Shown piece by piece: positions 1 to 9,125 of a DNA stretch of 12,441 bases (its first letter is position 1; every line of letters begins with the position of its first letter). The DNA is from Funneliformis mosseae. Taxonomy: Eukaryota; Glomeromycota; Glomeromycetes; Glomerales; Glomeraceae. The stretch spans positions 1 through 12,441 of the forward strand of contig CAJVPP010003159.1 in NCBI GenBank assembly GCA_910592005.1, read 5' to 3'. The translations under genes and the position numbers were made by a program. The notes under the pieces were generated by a model. The model worked only from the letters and a program-made list of their open reading frames with translations, had not been told where the DNA came from and made no database searches.

Positions 1-73
1 TAAAATCTTCACTATAGCCTTATAGCGAAGTTGAGGTCTAGGACATAGAGTTCGTTATAATAAGAGTTGACTG
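1..73. mobile_element. Right end of a pogo/Tigger-like DNA transposon (family C), truncated by the window
   Basis: Read on the minus strand, the end begins CAGTCAACTCTTATTATAAC and is followed inward by CGAAC. It sits next to a TA dinucleotide at 74-75, the target site used by Tc1/mariner/pogo elements. The same terminus, CAGTCAACTCTTTCTACAAC followed by GAATT, appears in the opposite orientation at 12371. The two ends therefore point away from each other and belong to two separate copies of one family. Only the terminal repeat and some subterminal sequence lie in the window, so no transposase can be read. The body of the element must lie to the left. Confidence 0.6.
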
Positions 74-75
74 TA

Positions 76-1321
76 TTGTATATGTATTAGCGAGGATATA
101 CCAATAGGCCATTGGGAACGTGTAAAAGTTGCAAGTTATCCTATTCAAAGTTCATCTTTTAATTCATTTGGTTTAATAATTAGATATACCGAAGGAATTA
201 GTTTTTGCTTACACCTAATAGAAAAATTGTAATCAGCTATAGATACAGATTTATTAATTGACTGTAAGGTTTGAAATGTTCGACCTATTGCAGGTACTCC
301 AAGACCCACTTTTGCTTTGTCATTTTGAGAAACAATAACAGACATATCAGCAAACATAGAAGCAAATTGTCTTGCATATTTGACAGATGCAAGATAATAA
401 TACCCATCAGAATACTCTCAAGTATCTGTACACAAAACTTCAGATATAGCAACCTATACCAGATAATGATGAGCCTTAGCAGCAATCGAATTGGATTAGC
501 GAGGTAAAAGATAATTCTTTAATGTTGTTCATATCATATAAATATTATATCTCTCCTCCAAATTTTTACGCAAATTTTCAACAATGCGCATCTTAACCAC
601 CTCTTTTTGTCTTTCTAAATTGGCTAATCCAAACTTAACTGAGTTGTAAATTTGATTGTATAAATCTAAATATTCAAAAAGTAATAGTGAATGGCCAGAC
701 TTATCTTACCGAACTACCTCTTGATTCTCAGTAAGTATTTTAAATTTTTTTGCTCTACAATTTTGAGCATATTTTGCGTTTTTTTTTAGTTTATTAATTT
801 TGTTCTTATTAGAACTAATTTTATATTCAGCTTTTTCTATTTTTATATATACAGTATATTATGTTGAATCTGAGTATCAGTTGTGATGTTATAAATTTGT
901 TTTAATTCAGCAAGTTTTTCTTCAATTATTTTAATCTCTTCCACTATCTTCCTTTGAGCTATTACATTCTTAAAAATTTCTAGTATAGTTCAACTGGACT
1001 AATAATAAGAAAGGAGGAAACTGTTTCTAGTATAGGTTTAGGATGATTTACTCTTATTGTTGGTATGTTATATGGGTGAATTGGAGTAGTGATGTATTCT
1101 CTAATTATATTATCAATTTCTATAACACTTTTACTTTTAATGCTTTTCTATTCTATTGCTACTTCATAGCAAACAATAGCACAATTTGAAGTACTATTTC
1201 TCATTTTTACCATAGTACTATATACATAAGCATTAGTGAATTCCTGATACTTATTATCTGGTGAATTATAAATTGATTTTTTATTAAATTTAGGATCAAT
1301 AAAGTAGGTTTAACGACTCAT
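76..1321 (-). pseudogene. DDE-transposase-like protein relic, truncated at its 3' end by the family C element
   Basis: A decayed gene of about 415 codons can be followed from an ATG at 1321-1319 to position 76, with two frame changes (near 1000 and 850) and about eight stops. The N-terminal part reads TYFIDPKFNKKSIYNSPDNK and continues through an IIREYITTPIHPYNIPTIRV stretch. A Lys/Glu-rich, probably coiled-coil part (EEIKIIEEKLAELK) follows. Then come TTLKNYLLPR and a core reading FADMSVIVSQNDKAKVGLGV, with YLIIKPNELKDEL after it. From memory I associate this core with large uncharacterised repeat-family proteins of arbuscular mycorrhizal fungi that have a DDE/RNase-H-like arrangement; the D of the SQNDK segment would be the first acidic residue. 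The superfamily is not certain. Several stops (for example TGA at 420-418 in DT*EYSDG) fit CGA or CAA codons changed by C-to-T. Reading stays coherent up to the TA at 74-75, so the family C element probably inserted into this gene and removed its remaining domain. Confidence 0.6.
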
Positions 1322-1455
1322 TTTTCAAAATAAAAGTAGACGTGTTTTTTTGAGAATAAAACTTATTTTTTATTATAAAAGCGTAAAATATCAATATATT
1401 AAATTCTCTTTTATAAACTTTCATAGCTAATTATATTAAAATACAAGCCTTCCTG

Positions 1456-1708
1456 CAGTTAATTTATATTAAAACAGAAAAGCCACTGCAGCTAAATTTA
1501 TTAAAAAGGCTTTCGTATCAAAATGCAAATCCCACAGTTAATTTATATTAAAACAGCAAAGTTCCGCTAATCTTTTCATATCAAAATAGAAAAAAAGCCT
1601 CTGTTAAATAACTTACCCCTGCAGTTAATTTATATTAAAACAGTAAAGTTCTGTCACTCTTTTCATATTAAAACAGAAAAAAAGCCTCTGTTAAATAGCT
1701 TGGTTTCA
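1456..1708. repeat. Short tandem array, 79- and 87-bp spaced units
   Basis: A 22-bp core beginning CAGTTAATTTATATTAAAAC occurs without mismatch at 1456, 1535 and 1622. The second and third units are 87 bp apart. They also share a downstream segment that starts at 1571 and 1658 and contains GAAAAAAAGCCTCTGTTAAA. The first unit is shorter and diverged in its second half. The array lies upstream of the start codon of the minus-strand relic at 1321, with about 130 bp of AT-rich sequence between. It could be a promoter-proximal repeat, a minisatellite or the subterminal repeats of an unrecognised element. Confidence 0.75.
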
Positions 1709-2029
1709 GAATACAGATTTTTTTACCTATTGTATTATTATAAATAAAAAGTCTAATGATTATTATCATATGACTTACCTTAGTTATCTTATGTGGGGGT
1801 GAGGGGTCAAGCTTTATATTAAATTAATATTACGTAATAAATGTCACTGCCTTTAGACTGTTAATTCATGATTTTTAACATTACACAAAATTTTAATTAG
1901 TGATCAGCAAGTGATCTGAAATGATCACTGACTGTTATTTTAAATTTGTTTATTAAGGTTTTGATATAATTTTACTATTTTTAAAAATTTACATTAAATT
2001 CCTTCAAACATTTAAGAAATCATATGATT
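1709..2029. other. AT-rich gap, no gene seen
   Basis: I see no convincing coding frame here. Two small things stand out. A G-run tract (GTGGGGGTGAGGGGTC, about 1793-1808) is unusual in such AT-rich DNA. A cluster of TGATC motifs at 1899-1929 contains the inverted pair AGTGATCA and TGATCACT with a 15-nt spacer. The last CpG before the CpG-free block is at 1833-1834. Confidence 0.4.
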
Positions 2030-3470
2030 ACAATTATATAATATTAAATCCTTCTTATATATTTCTTAAACTACAATACTTAAATTGTCTCAAAATTAAT
2101 ATTATATTTTATTAACTATCTTGACTTATATAAATCAAAATAATAACATCAAATAGTCTTATTTTTATTATCAGCTCTATAGAAATTAAAAAGTTCTATA
2201 TAATTAACTAAAAAATTCTGATTACTTAATATTAACATTTATCAGTATCATTATTCATAAAATAGAAGAAAAAATTATTTACTCTATCTTACATATTATA
2301 CCTATTTACAGATCTTTTTGTATCTGAATTTATATAGATAAAAATTTAAATAACTACTTAAAAAGATTAATATCTTAATCATAAATGAAATATTAATAGT
2401 ATTTAATAAATTTTTGATTTTATATTTGATATCTTTGTAAATATTTATAATAATACTATTTCTTTTAATAGATAAATATTATATTTATAGGTGATCTTAC
2501 ACAATTACCTTCTATTACTGGTGAAACTCTATTCTATACAACTATTTGAAAATTTTTTTACCTTCTATTTCTAAAGACTTTTTATTGTTAAATGCTATTT
2601 ATTAAATAATATAAAAGATTCAAATAATATATATATATTTTTTTAAATCTAACAAATTCTTCAATAAAGATATTTAGAATTCTTAACAAATAACTAATTA
2701 ATACTTTTTTTTAATACTAATAATATTATCAGATTTAAAGAAATAGCTTTATAAATCAATAGAATATTCTATAATATACTACCAATTTCTAATAAAAATT
2801 TCTAATCTCTTAAGCTATCTATTTCATTAATTTTTTAAAATAAAAAATTTATTATATTCTTAACCTATATTTAAAACTAAAGCAAATTTACCTACTTTTA
2901 TCAAATTATAATCAGATATATATATTATATTTTTTAATAATTTTTTAATTAAATAAGATATATGTAATAGTACAATAAAAATTATTATTGACTTTAACCT
3001 TAAAAATCAATTTATTTGAGTGTTTATTTTTATTAAAGCTTCTATAGTTAATATAAATATTTATAAATAAACATATTACTTCTAACTATATGAAAATAAT
3101 TTTTAATGTATACAGAACTTGTTCTCCTCTGAATTTGATTAATTTGATTATTCTAAAATTTTGTTTTGAATTCAATAATTTAAAATCTACCAAGTAACTT
3201 AAATAATAGAGTTAATTTTTTTTAAAAAAATTTTTATCATTACTGTTTATAAAATATAAGACTAATTCTACCAAAAGTCTTTCTTAAGTTAGATTTTATC
3301 ATTTACTTTCAGTTATGCTTATATTTTACTTAGCAGATATTTAACTTGAGATAATATAAAAATATTATATTTTGACTCATTAGCCTTCAAAACAAATTAA
3401 GAAATGATTCAAAAGTATCAAAGACTTTATGAAATTATTTAAACAAATTCTTATAATCTTTAATTTATAT
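2030..3470 (+). pseudogene. PIF1-like DNA helicase relic, heavily AT-mutated
   Basis: Most superfamily 1 helicase motifs of the PIF1 family can be followed in order, with frame jumps. Around 2164-2208 the translation FIISSIEIKKFYIIN aligns with a motif I of type GSAGTGKS. LILTFISI (2226-2249) and KIEEKIIYS (2259-2285) correspond to the LTPTGI and GKTIHS region. NILIINEILIVFNKF (about 2369-2413) matches the DEISMVS Walker B motif. IFIGDLTQLPSITGETLFY (2481-2537) is the well-kept motif III. DICNSTIKII and IVNINIYK (2957-3070) match the GICNGTIGIV and IVDIDIYKHTHYF region, and ITVYKI then LILPKV (about 3239-3276) the TVHKTQGLTLP motif. AYILLSRY (3317-3340) is motif VI, followed by IKILYFDSLAFKT and EMIQKYQRLYEII. 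The catalytic Lys and Glu codons survive, but GKS reads KKF and DE reads NE. In fungi such genes are either host PIF1 relatives or the helicase part of Helitrons; I cannot tell which, because no Rep domain is visible. Confidence 0.75.
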
Positions 3471-3847
3471 TCTAATATCTTCTAAAAATAAATAAAAAAT
3501 ATATAAATTAATATTACAAAAAATAAACTAATTTATTCTTTTTTTACAAAACTTATGTTTTATAAAAAAGATTAAATTTCAATTATCAAATTAAAACTAT
3601 AAACTTTCTTAAATACATCTCAAAGTCAAAATATAGATGTATTTAGAAAGCATGTATTTAAAAAAAATATAGAGTTAGACCTCTTTAAATGCATATGATC
3701 AGAGTTAATTTTTTTTTATACATTAATCTATATAAAATTTCTATTTTATAAAATTTATAAAATTATAAAACTAACTAAAAATAATAATTATGATTTGAGT
3801 TATAACATAACATTCAATAAGAATTATCATGTAATTATAAATTACCA
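3471..3847. other. AT-rich gap containing a strong inverted repeat
   Basis: I see no coding frame I can support. The notable structure is a hairpin: CTTTCTTAAATACATCT at 3604-3620 pairs with AGATGTATTTAGAAAG at 3635-3650, 16 of 17 positions pairing with one bulged base and a 14-nt loop. It lies about 135 bp beyond the end of the helicase relic. A Helitron 3' end would carry a hairpin shortly before a CTRR terminus, but I do not see a convincing CTRR at the right distance. Confidence 0.5.
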
Positions 3848-3868
3848 TATAGCGTTGACATTAGTATC
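3848..3868 (+). repeat. Left terminal inverted repeat of element A
   Basis: This 21-bp end differs at two positions from the reverse complement of 5914-5934. It marks the boundary with the AT-rich DNA on its left. Confidence 0.85.
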
Positions 3869-4264
3869 AGATACTATTCAAACAAATCTAAGCTTAATTT
3901 TGAATAGTACCCAGATTATTACATTTAGAAAAAGGTACTACATATAGGGATATTACACAATGAGAATACAATAAAAAGGAATATTAATCATAATCATCAA
4001 TTATTTTTTATTTTAAAATTTTTAAATTTTTAACATTTCTTGAAATAAAATTATACTATATTATATAATATGAATAATACAAATTTTATAGATAATACAA
4101 TTAGAATTTTATTTATTTAATTTGATTTTTTTTTGAATTTAATTTTTTTTTTAGTTTTTTTTGTCCTTACTATCACAATATAAATTTGCAATTTCTTTAT
4201 TACTTTATCATAAGTAACATGAGTTTATGCGTAATAAAAATACTAACTGTATAAGAATATTAGA

Positions 4265-5668
4265 AAATTTATAAAGAGTATAGAATATAAGAGAAAAACT
4301 TGGTGTTATTATGTATCATGAAAAGGGATATATTAAAAATGGAACAGCAGCTAAATTTAATATTAAAACCAAACAAGTTTGCGATTGGGTATCTAAAAAA
4401 GAATAATTTATGAAAGCACAACCTAGTTTAAAATGTTTAAATAAAGAAAAACCTTTAAAATATCTAGCTTTAAAGATAGCTTTATAAAGAAAAAAAGACG
4501 TAATCAGTAAGCAGTTTCTCAAAATATGATTCAAGTAAAAGCAAAAACTTTAGCATAACAACTACAATGGCAAGCTTCCTGTTCTAATATACAATCTTTT
4601 ACTTTTAGTAATAAATAGTTAAATGGTTTAATGAGCTGTAATAACTTAAGTAATCATCATCATATTACTATCGTTCAGCATTTATCAAATAATTTATATG
4701 AAAAATAACAAGAATTTTTAGCATTTGTTATATATAGGCGAATATAATATAATTATCCCTTAGCATTTATTGATAATATAGATGAAACTCTATTAATATT
4801 TTATTTACCAAATAATACTACTATTGATAAAATAGAGTAAAAACTATTAGTATTTATACAACAGGTTATGAAAAAACTAATTTTATAGTAGTTTTAATTT
4901 GTATAGCAGATGGAACTAAAATTTTCTTCTCTTGTAATTTTTAAACTTAAAAAAATTCCAAAAGGAAATTTTTCACAAAAAGTTATTATTCATGCTAATC
5001 CAACTGAATGGATGAATGAAAATGAAATGTTATATTAGATTAAAAATGTTTGGATTAAATATGCTGAAAGACTTCCTAATCCACAATCATTATTAGTTTT
5101 AGATTCATTTTTAGCACATATTATTAATTCTATTAAAAGGCGTTTTGAAAAAAAAAATACTAATATTACTATTATTCCTGGAGGATTAATATTTCAATTA
5201 CAACTTTTAGATGTTTCAATCAAATAAATCATTTAAATCAAAAGTAAGATTTATTAATTTTATTAAATATTTATTTTTATTTATTTATTTTATTTTTGTA
5301 TTTAATTTTAATTATATTTATAAATTTATTTCTTATAGATGAGAAATAAATATAATAAATGGATGTCTAAATCTTTAAAAGAATTAACCCTTTCTGGTAG
5401 AATCAAAAGACCATCTTATGAAACTGTTGTAGATTGGATTAATAGATCATAAAACGTGATTGATATTAGTTTAATCCAAAGATCTTTTAAATGCTATGGC
5501 ATTTCTAATAAACATGATAGAACAGATGATTGGATTTTTAATTATGAATATTTTGAACAAGCAAAATCAAATGATGAAGTAGAAATTTTAGATGATATTA
5601 ATAAAAATGATAAAAATAATGATATTAATGATAATCATTATGAGAAGGGAGATTATTATAATAAATAG
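4265..5668 (+). pseudogene. Pogo/Tigger-type DDE transposase relic of element A
   Basis: The product would cut and rejoin the ends of element A in the nucleus. The N-terminal DNA-binding helix-turn-helix is recognisable from 4311 (MYHEKGYIKNGTAAKFNIKT, then QVCDWVSKK). A frameshifted stretch upstream (about 4272, SIEYKRK) suggests the true start is earlier and lost. A second, CENP-B-like DNA-binding part follows with stops (NMIQVKAKTLA). The catalytic core keeps all three acidic positions: IDNIDET (Asp codon 4781), LLVLDSF (Asp codon 5102) and IIPGGLIFQLQLLDVSI (Asp codon 5210). Familiar residues in the last motif are changed in the C-to-T sense (T-S-Q to I-F-Q, P-L to L-L). After the intron the C-terminus reads RIKRPSYETVVDWINRS, CYGISNKHDRTDDWI, and an acidic Asp/Asn-rich tail ending at TAG 5666-5668. 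At least eight stops and several frameshifts rule out function. Confidence 0.85.
5244..5338 (+). other. Candidate spliceosomal intron in the element A transposase
   Basis: This 95-nt AT-rich stretch has GTAAGA at its left and TTATAG at its right. Removing it joins SFKSK to MRNKYNKWMSKSLKEL, which restores the spacing expected between the third catalytic Asp and the RPS...DWI C-terminal part of pogo-type transposases. Read through, the segment is low-complexity and contains stops. Confidence 0.6.
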
Positions 5669-5913
5669 ATTTAAATAATAATCATGTATACTTAATAAAT
5701 AATGATATTTAATATTGATAAAGTATAAAATATAATAATAAATTTTGTTTTTTATGTTTAATAGATTAAATTGATCGATATCATTGTGATAAATTTAATC
5801 AGCATGTTAATCAATTTAATTGGTTGATTTATTAGTACCCAGTATTAATCAAAAATTTTATTTTTGGTAATTGAATAGTATCCGTTACAATTCAAAAGAA
5901 TATTTTGCAAAGG

Positions 5914-5934
5914 GGTACTAATGTCAGCGCTATA
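5914..5934 (-). repeat. Right terminal inverted repeat of element A
   Basis: Its reverse complement, TATAGCGCTGACATTAGTAC followed by C, pairs with the left end at 3848-3868 with two differences. The sequence outside it (CGTTATG) has no counterpart on the left, so this is the boundary. Confidence 0.85.
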
Positions 5935-6326
5935 CGTTATGTGTGAATTTTATTTATTAAAGTAAACTTCATAAATACTTGAAGAAAAAACTTTAAGTTC
6001 AGGGATGAAGATTATCAGTTTTAAAGCTAATTATTTCCATAAAAAGTAAAGCAGTAGAAAATTTTTTGTGTGACAATTTTAAGTTATACAGCCTATTATT
6101 TCGGCAAAAATTTTCTGATTATAAAATTGATATCTTTTCACATCAACTCAAAAATCAACAAAGTTGATCTTTTAAAATCTCTACAATTTCTCAAAATGGC
6201 TACATCAGTAAGATACCCTGCTCATTTTTTGCTACTTAGGGTATTAAGCTTTTGATTGCTAGACAGTTTATTGATGAAACTTATATTACTAAATAGTGTG
6301 ACCCAGCATTCAGACATTTCGAATGA
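5935..6326. other. Intergenic stretch, no supported gene
   Basis: A 61-codon open frame starting at 6070 shows no recognisable motif, and nothing marks it as real. A 7-bp inverted pair, ATACCCT (6213-6219) and AGGGTAT (6238-6244), with an 18-nt spacer could form a weak hairpin. GC content begins to rise toward the phosphatase-like relic on the right. Confidence 0.35.
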
Positions 6327-6761
6327 ATGATATCTAACTGGTTGACGCGCAGCTCTACGCCTCACTACGCCAGTAATGATGAGAGTCAGAATATGAATGA
6401 TAATGCTATTCAGTACCTCATTGACCATAGCATCAACAATGTTATCAGCCTGAACCAATTCTGCCTAACTGATAATATTATCGGGAGATTTAAGGAACAT
6501 AGCATTAACTACCTCCACCTACCGGTTGTAGACTACACTGCTTCAACAATTTATCAGTTACATCAAACATATAATTTATACTTTCTGGCTCAGAGAATAA
6601 CCCTTGTGTATTGCGGATATGGGCACAGCAAGACAGATACAGTTATTGCCGCTTTCATGCTGCTTAGTGACAACTAACTCACCTATAATGAATATTGTAA
6701 ATTCTATGTGAAGATGCAAGAGCAGTATGATGTACTAGATGAATTAGCTAAAGAGCTATAA
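6327..6761 (+). pseudogene. Dual-specificity/tyrosine phosphatase-like protein, active-site arginine lost
   Basis: A 116-codon frame from ATG 6327 ends at TAA 6675-6677, but the same frame continues with LTYNEYCKFYVKMQEQYDVL and DELAKEL to TAA at 6759-6761, so the first stop probably replaced a CAA. The layout is that of a compact dual-specificity phosphatase: AIQYLIDHSINNVISLNQ, a NYLHLPVVDYTAST segment carrying the likely general acid Asp69, and the phosphate-binding loop YCGYGHSKTDT with nucleophile Cys96. The family signature is C-x5-R. Here residue 102 is Lys instead of Arg, and the glycines expected around it are Ser and Asp, all explainable by G-to-A changes (GGC to AGC, AGG to AAG, GGT to GAT). 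It should therefore be catalytically inactive. GC content (about 35-45 percent by eye) and CpG content (for example 6345-6372) are clearly above the surroundings. The substrate is unknown, and transfer from another organism is possible but unproven. Confidence 0.65.
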
Positions 6762-6764
6762 TAA

Positions 6765-7657
6765 GTAGCTATCCCTACACATAGAATTATCTTTTGCTTA
6801 AGTCTGGCTGACTCAATGTTGTATTGTTAGTGAAGTTAGGGATGTTAGAGACGAATTGTGACAGATGACATGAAATTAATACAATTATTTCAAAACTAAA
6901 AGTAAGTAATAAATACAAAAAGATAATTTCTTTGGATTAGTTTCTTTATTATTTTTATAATTTTTATTTTTTAACAGGTATATCATTTTTGTATAATTAA
7001 AAGGATACAGAGTAAAGAATTAGACTTATTTCAGTATTATATAATATTACTTAATTAATTAATATAAAATAGGTTAATAGAAATGATTTTAATATAAAGA
7101 ATTTATATTCAAAACTATTGATGATGATAACAAAATTAAAATTCTTATTCAGCCTCAATAATATACTATTAATCTTAAAATACAATGCCTTTTTTATGGA
7201 ATGCCTTCAACTTTTTCAAATACTTATATCAATATCTGATTCTCTTACTATAGATTTTATTATGTCTTATGTGTTATAATAAATATACTTAGAATTTCAT
7301 AAAAAACATCTTTTATTTTTTTTTATAATATCACAATTCTTTAAAAATAATAGTAATATTGTAACTATTTGAATTTTAAACTTTCTAATTGATAAAAAAT
7401 TATGATAATGCAGTCAAAATAAATAATAAAGGTTGATCAAATTTGTATTAATCTTATTTAAATGATTTCCATATAGAGATCTTATCAAAAATTCATAATT
7501 CAAAATAATTAAGTTAGATTCATCTTAAAATTTTCTTAGGTCATAAATATTTACCAAAATGTATAAAAATAAAATGAGTTTTACTTTTATTTATTCAATC
7601 TGATAAGGTAAACAAATTCATAAATGCAGTCACATATAACTTCATAATATAATTATA
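6765..7657. other. AT-rich stretch with a possible intron but no recognisable gene
   Basis: No coding frame can be supported across this interval. A well-formed intron candidate runs from GTAAGTAATAAAT at 6902 to TTTTTTAACAG ending at 6977 (76 nt). The sequences on each side give only short open runs (for example IISKLK before it and VYHFCIIKRIQSKELDLFQYY after it). They may be the remains of a spliced gene I do not recognise. At 7641-7657 lies one unit of the 19-bp repeat that forms an array at 10625. Confidence 0.35.
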
Positions 7658-7680
7658 CAGTCAGACCTATATATAGTCAT
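7658..7680 (+). repeat. Left terminal inverted repeat of element B
   Basis: CAGTCAGACCTATATATAGT plus three bases pairs imperfectly with the right end at 10558-10580. It contains the first copy of the 16-bp subterminal motif at 7665-7680, read on the minus strand. Confidence 0.75.
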
Positions 7681-7957
7681 ATAATTGGTTCTATAAAAAT
7701 GAGTGATTATATAAAGGTGTGATTGTAAAAGGTTTACCTCTATATAGTCACAAATATATTAAAAAAAATATGTAGTGATTATTTAAAGGTTAAATTGGTT
7801 TCACAAATAAAATATATTGTAAATCACTGTGAAATTCCATTAGAAAATCAGGAACACAACTTTAATTTTATTTTTTATATGATTTATTCCAGTTATAATT
7901 AATTTTATTATTATATTTATTAAAACTTATAATTCAATTATTGAATTCATAACTGCT

Positions 7958-7981
7958 AAAAAAATTAGTAATTGGAACTTA
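7958..7981 (-). other. PIP-box-like C-terminal motif of the element B transposase
   Basis: The frame reads stop-V-P-I-T-N-F-F. The stop is TAA and fits a CAA Gln codon changed by C-to-T, which gives the pattern Q-x-x-I-x-x-F-F. That is the consensus of a PCNA-interacting peptide. An interaction with PCNA is reported for Drosophila pogo transposase, so a functional ancestor could have used the same partner. In this copy the motif is preceded by stops and would not be translated. Confidence 0.5.
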
Positions 7982-8664
7982 TTTTCAAGAATGAAGTTCA
8001 AGTCGCTTTACTATCTTTAAGTATTTTTTAAAAATTTGACCATCTTCAATACTAAATTCATCTAATTATTACTGATCAAAAAATGCAATCCAAGTTTATA
8101 AAGATTTTAAAGCTTTATTTGAAGATACTAGCAATAGTTCTTCTTCAGAATCGTCATTAGTATTATTTTCATCATATATTTCCTCTTGAACTAATTGTAT
8201 AATATCATCATTGTCTAGAGTATCTTCAGTTAGAATATTTTCTAATTCATGAAAGAAATTATTTAATGCATTTTTTAATAAAACATTATAAGAATCGTCA
8301 CTAAATTTTTCAATTTCTTCAATGATTTGATCAATATTTGCTGCTTCATGATCTGTAGAATTTTGTTGAATTTGTGTTGTATTATTAATACTCATCAGTT
8401 AAGAAAGGTAAGATTTCAGTCTTTTTCCAACAGTTATTTATAGTTTCTTCAGTTACTTGTCACCATGCATCTACTAAATAATTAATTGCCTCTTTAATAT
8501 TGATTTTTTCTTTGTTAATATCTTTGTTATCTTCAAAGAGGTTTAATATATGATGGCAAAAATTCCTCTTATAATGACTTTTAAAGCTTGCAATTATTCC
8601 AGTATTGAGTAGCTGAAGGTGACTTGTAGTATTAGGGGGTAAAAAAGTCACTTCAATATGAGTT

Positions 8665-8836
8665 AATTGAAGTCGAAAAATACTACGTTCATGACTTTCA
8701 AATTTACAATTACTTAGTTCACCATTATGATTTCTATTATGATGACCTCTACTATAACCTTCACTATGACCTCTACCATAACCTCTACCACAACCTCTAG
8801 ATTCATGATTACCATGACCTCTTGAAACTTAATTTC
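8665..8836 (-). other. Arg/Gly/His-rich low-complexity insert inside the transposase core
   Basis: Read on the minus strand in the frame of the downstream LPPNTTSHLQ motif, this segment is open apart from one TAA near its start. It encodes RGHGNHESRGCGRGYGRGHS followed by EGYSRGHHNRNHNGELSN and CKFESHERSIFRL. The DNA shows an irregular 6- to 12-base repetition of AGAGGTYATGGT type. It lies between the second and third catalytic positions, where pogo-type transposases normally have a short connection. Confidence 0.8.
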
Positions 8837-9125
8837 CTATATAAAAAAATTTAGATAAGTTATTTTTATTTAAATATTTGCTAATTATCATATCTATTAT
8901 GTAATAATAAATAAATTTTATTTATAACAATAAAAAAATATTTAACAAAAAAAAATGTAACAAAAATAATGTAATAAAAAAAATATGTAACAAAAAAATA
9001 TATATATGACAATTAATAAACTATAATTTTTTAATTAAATTTCTGATAATGAATTCTAATAGTAAGTTATATTAAAATTTATATAATGAATGAAAAGATA
9101 AAAGAATTTAAATTTCAAAACTTAC
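8837..9125 (-). other. Candidate intron in the element B transposase
   Basis: On the minus strand the interval starts GTAAGTTTTG just after an exon ending in ESIS and ends in TTTATATAG before GAAATTAAG. Splicing gives the codon GGA at the junction and keeps the frame from the second catalytic Asp through the RG-rich segment. At 289 nt it is rather long. It contains a tract of repeated ATGTAACAAAAA-like units (about 8945-9000) and has many stops in all frames. Confidence 0.6.

Larger units (their letters stand above)
3848..5934. mobile_element. Element A: pogo-like DNA transposon, complete but inactive
   Basis: The element is bounded by imperfect inverted repeats TATAGCGTTGACATTAGTAT at 3848-3867 and TATAGCGCTGACATTAGTAC on the minus strand from 5934. 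The shared outer TATA agrees with a TA target site, so the true ends may lie two bases inside. Further in, both ends carry GATACTATTCAA and a GGGTAC/GTACCC motif. The left end (3869-3906) also has a small local palindrome, ACTATTCAA...TTGAATAGT. The roughly 2.09-kb body carries one plus-strand transposase relic of the pogo/CENP-B type with a candidate intron. The untranslated right part contains a 10-bp inverted pair at 5765-5774 and 5811-5820. Matched ends plus a single transposase gene make this a whole, autonomous-type copy that has decayed in place. Confidence 0.85.

Noticed and set aside
271..507. Plus-strand open frame of 78 codons opposite the DDE-like relic
   Set aside because: It is the antisense shadow of the minus-strand frame with recognisable protein content. 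The overlapping 66-codon minus-strand frame at 285-485 is likewise an out-of-frame reading of the same gene.
2030..3660. A complete Helitron
   Set aside because: The helicase motifs and a downstream hairpin fit, but no replication-initiator domain, no 5' TC end and no CTRR terminus could be located, so only the helicase relic is claimed.
4316..4534. Minus-strand open frame of 72 codons inside element A
   Set aside because: It lies opposite the helix-turn-helix part of the plus-strand transposase and shows no family features of its own.
6070..6255. 61-codon plus-strand frame before the phosphatase-like relic
   Set aside because: It has no motif, no supporting context and an ordinary length for chance open frames. 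It is left as intergenic.
6222..6458. 78-codon minus-strand frame overlapping the phosphatase-like relic
   Set aside because: It is antisense to the better-supported plus-strand frame and shows no recognisable content.
6771..6843. Inverted pair ATCCCTA / TAGGGAT after the phosphatase-like relic as a terminator
   Set aside because: A 7-bp match 60 bp apart is expected by chance, and a bacterial-type terminator makes no sense in this context.
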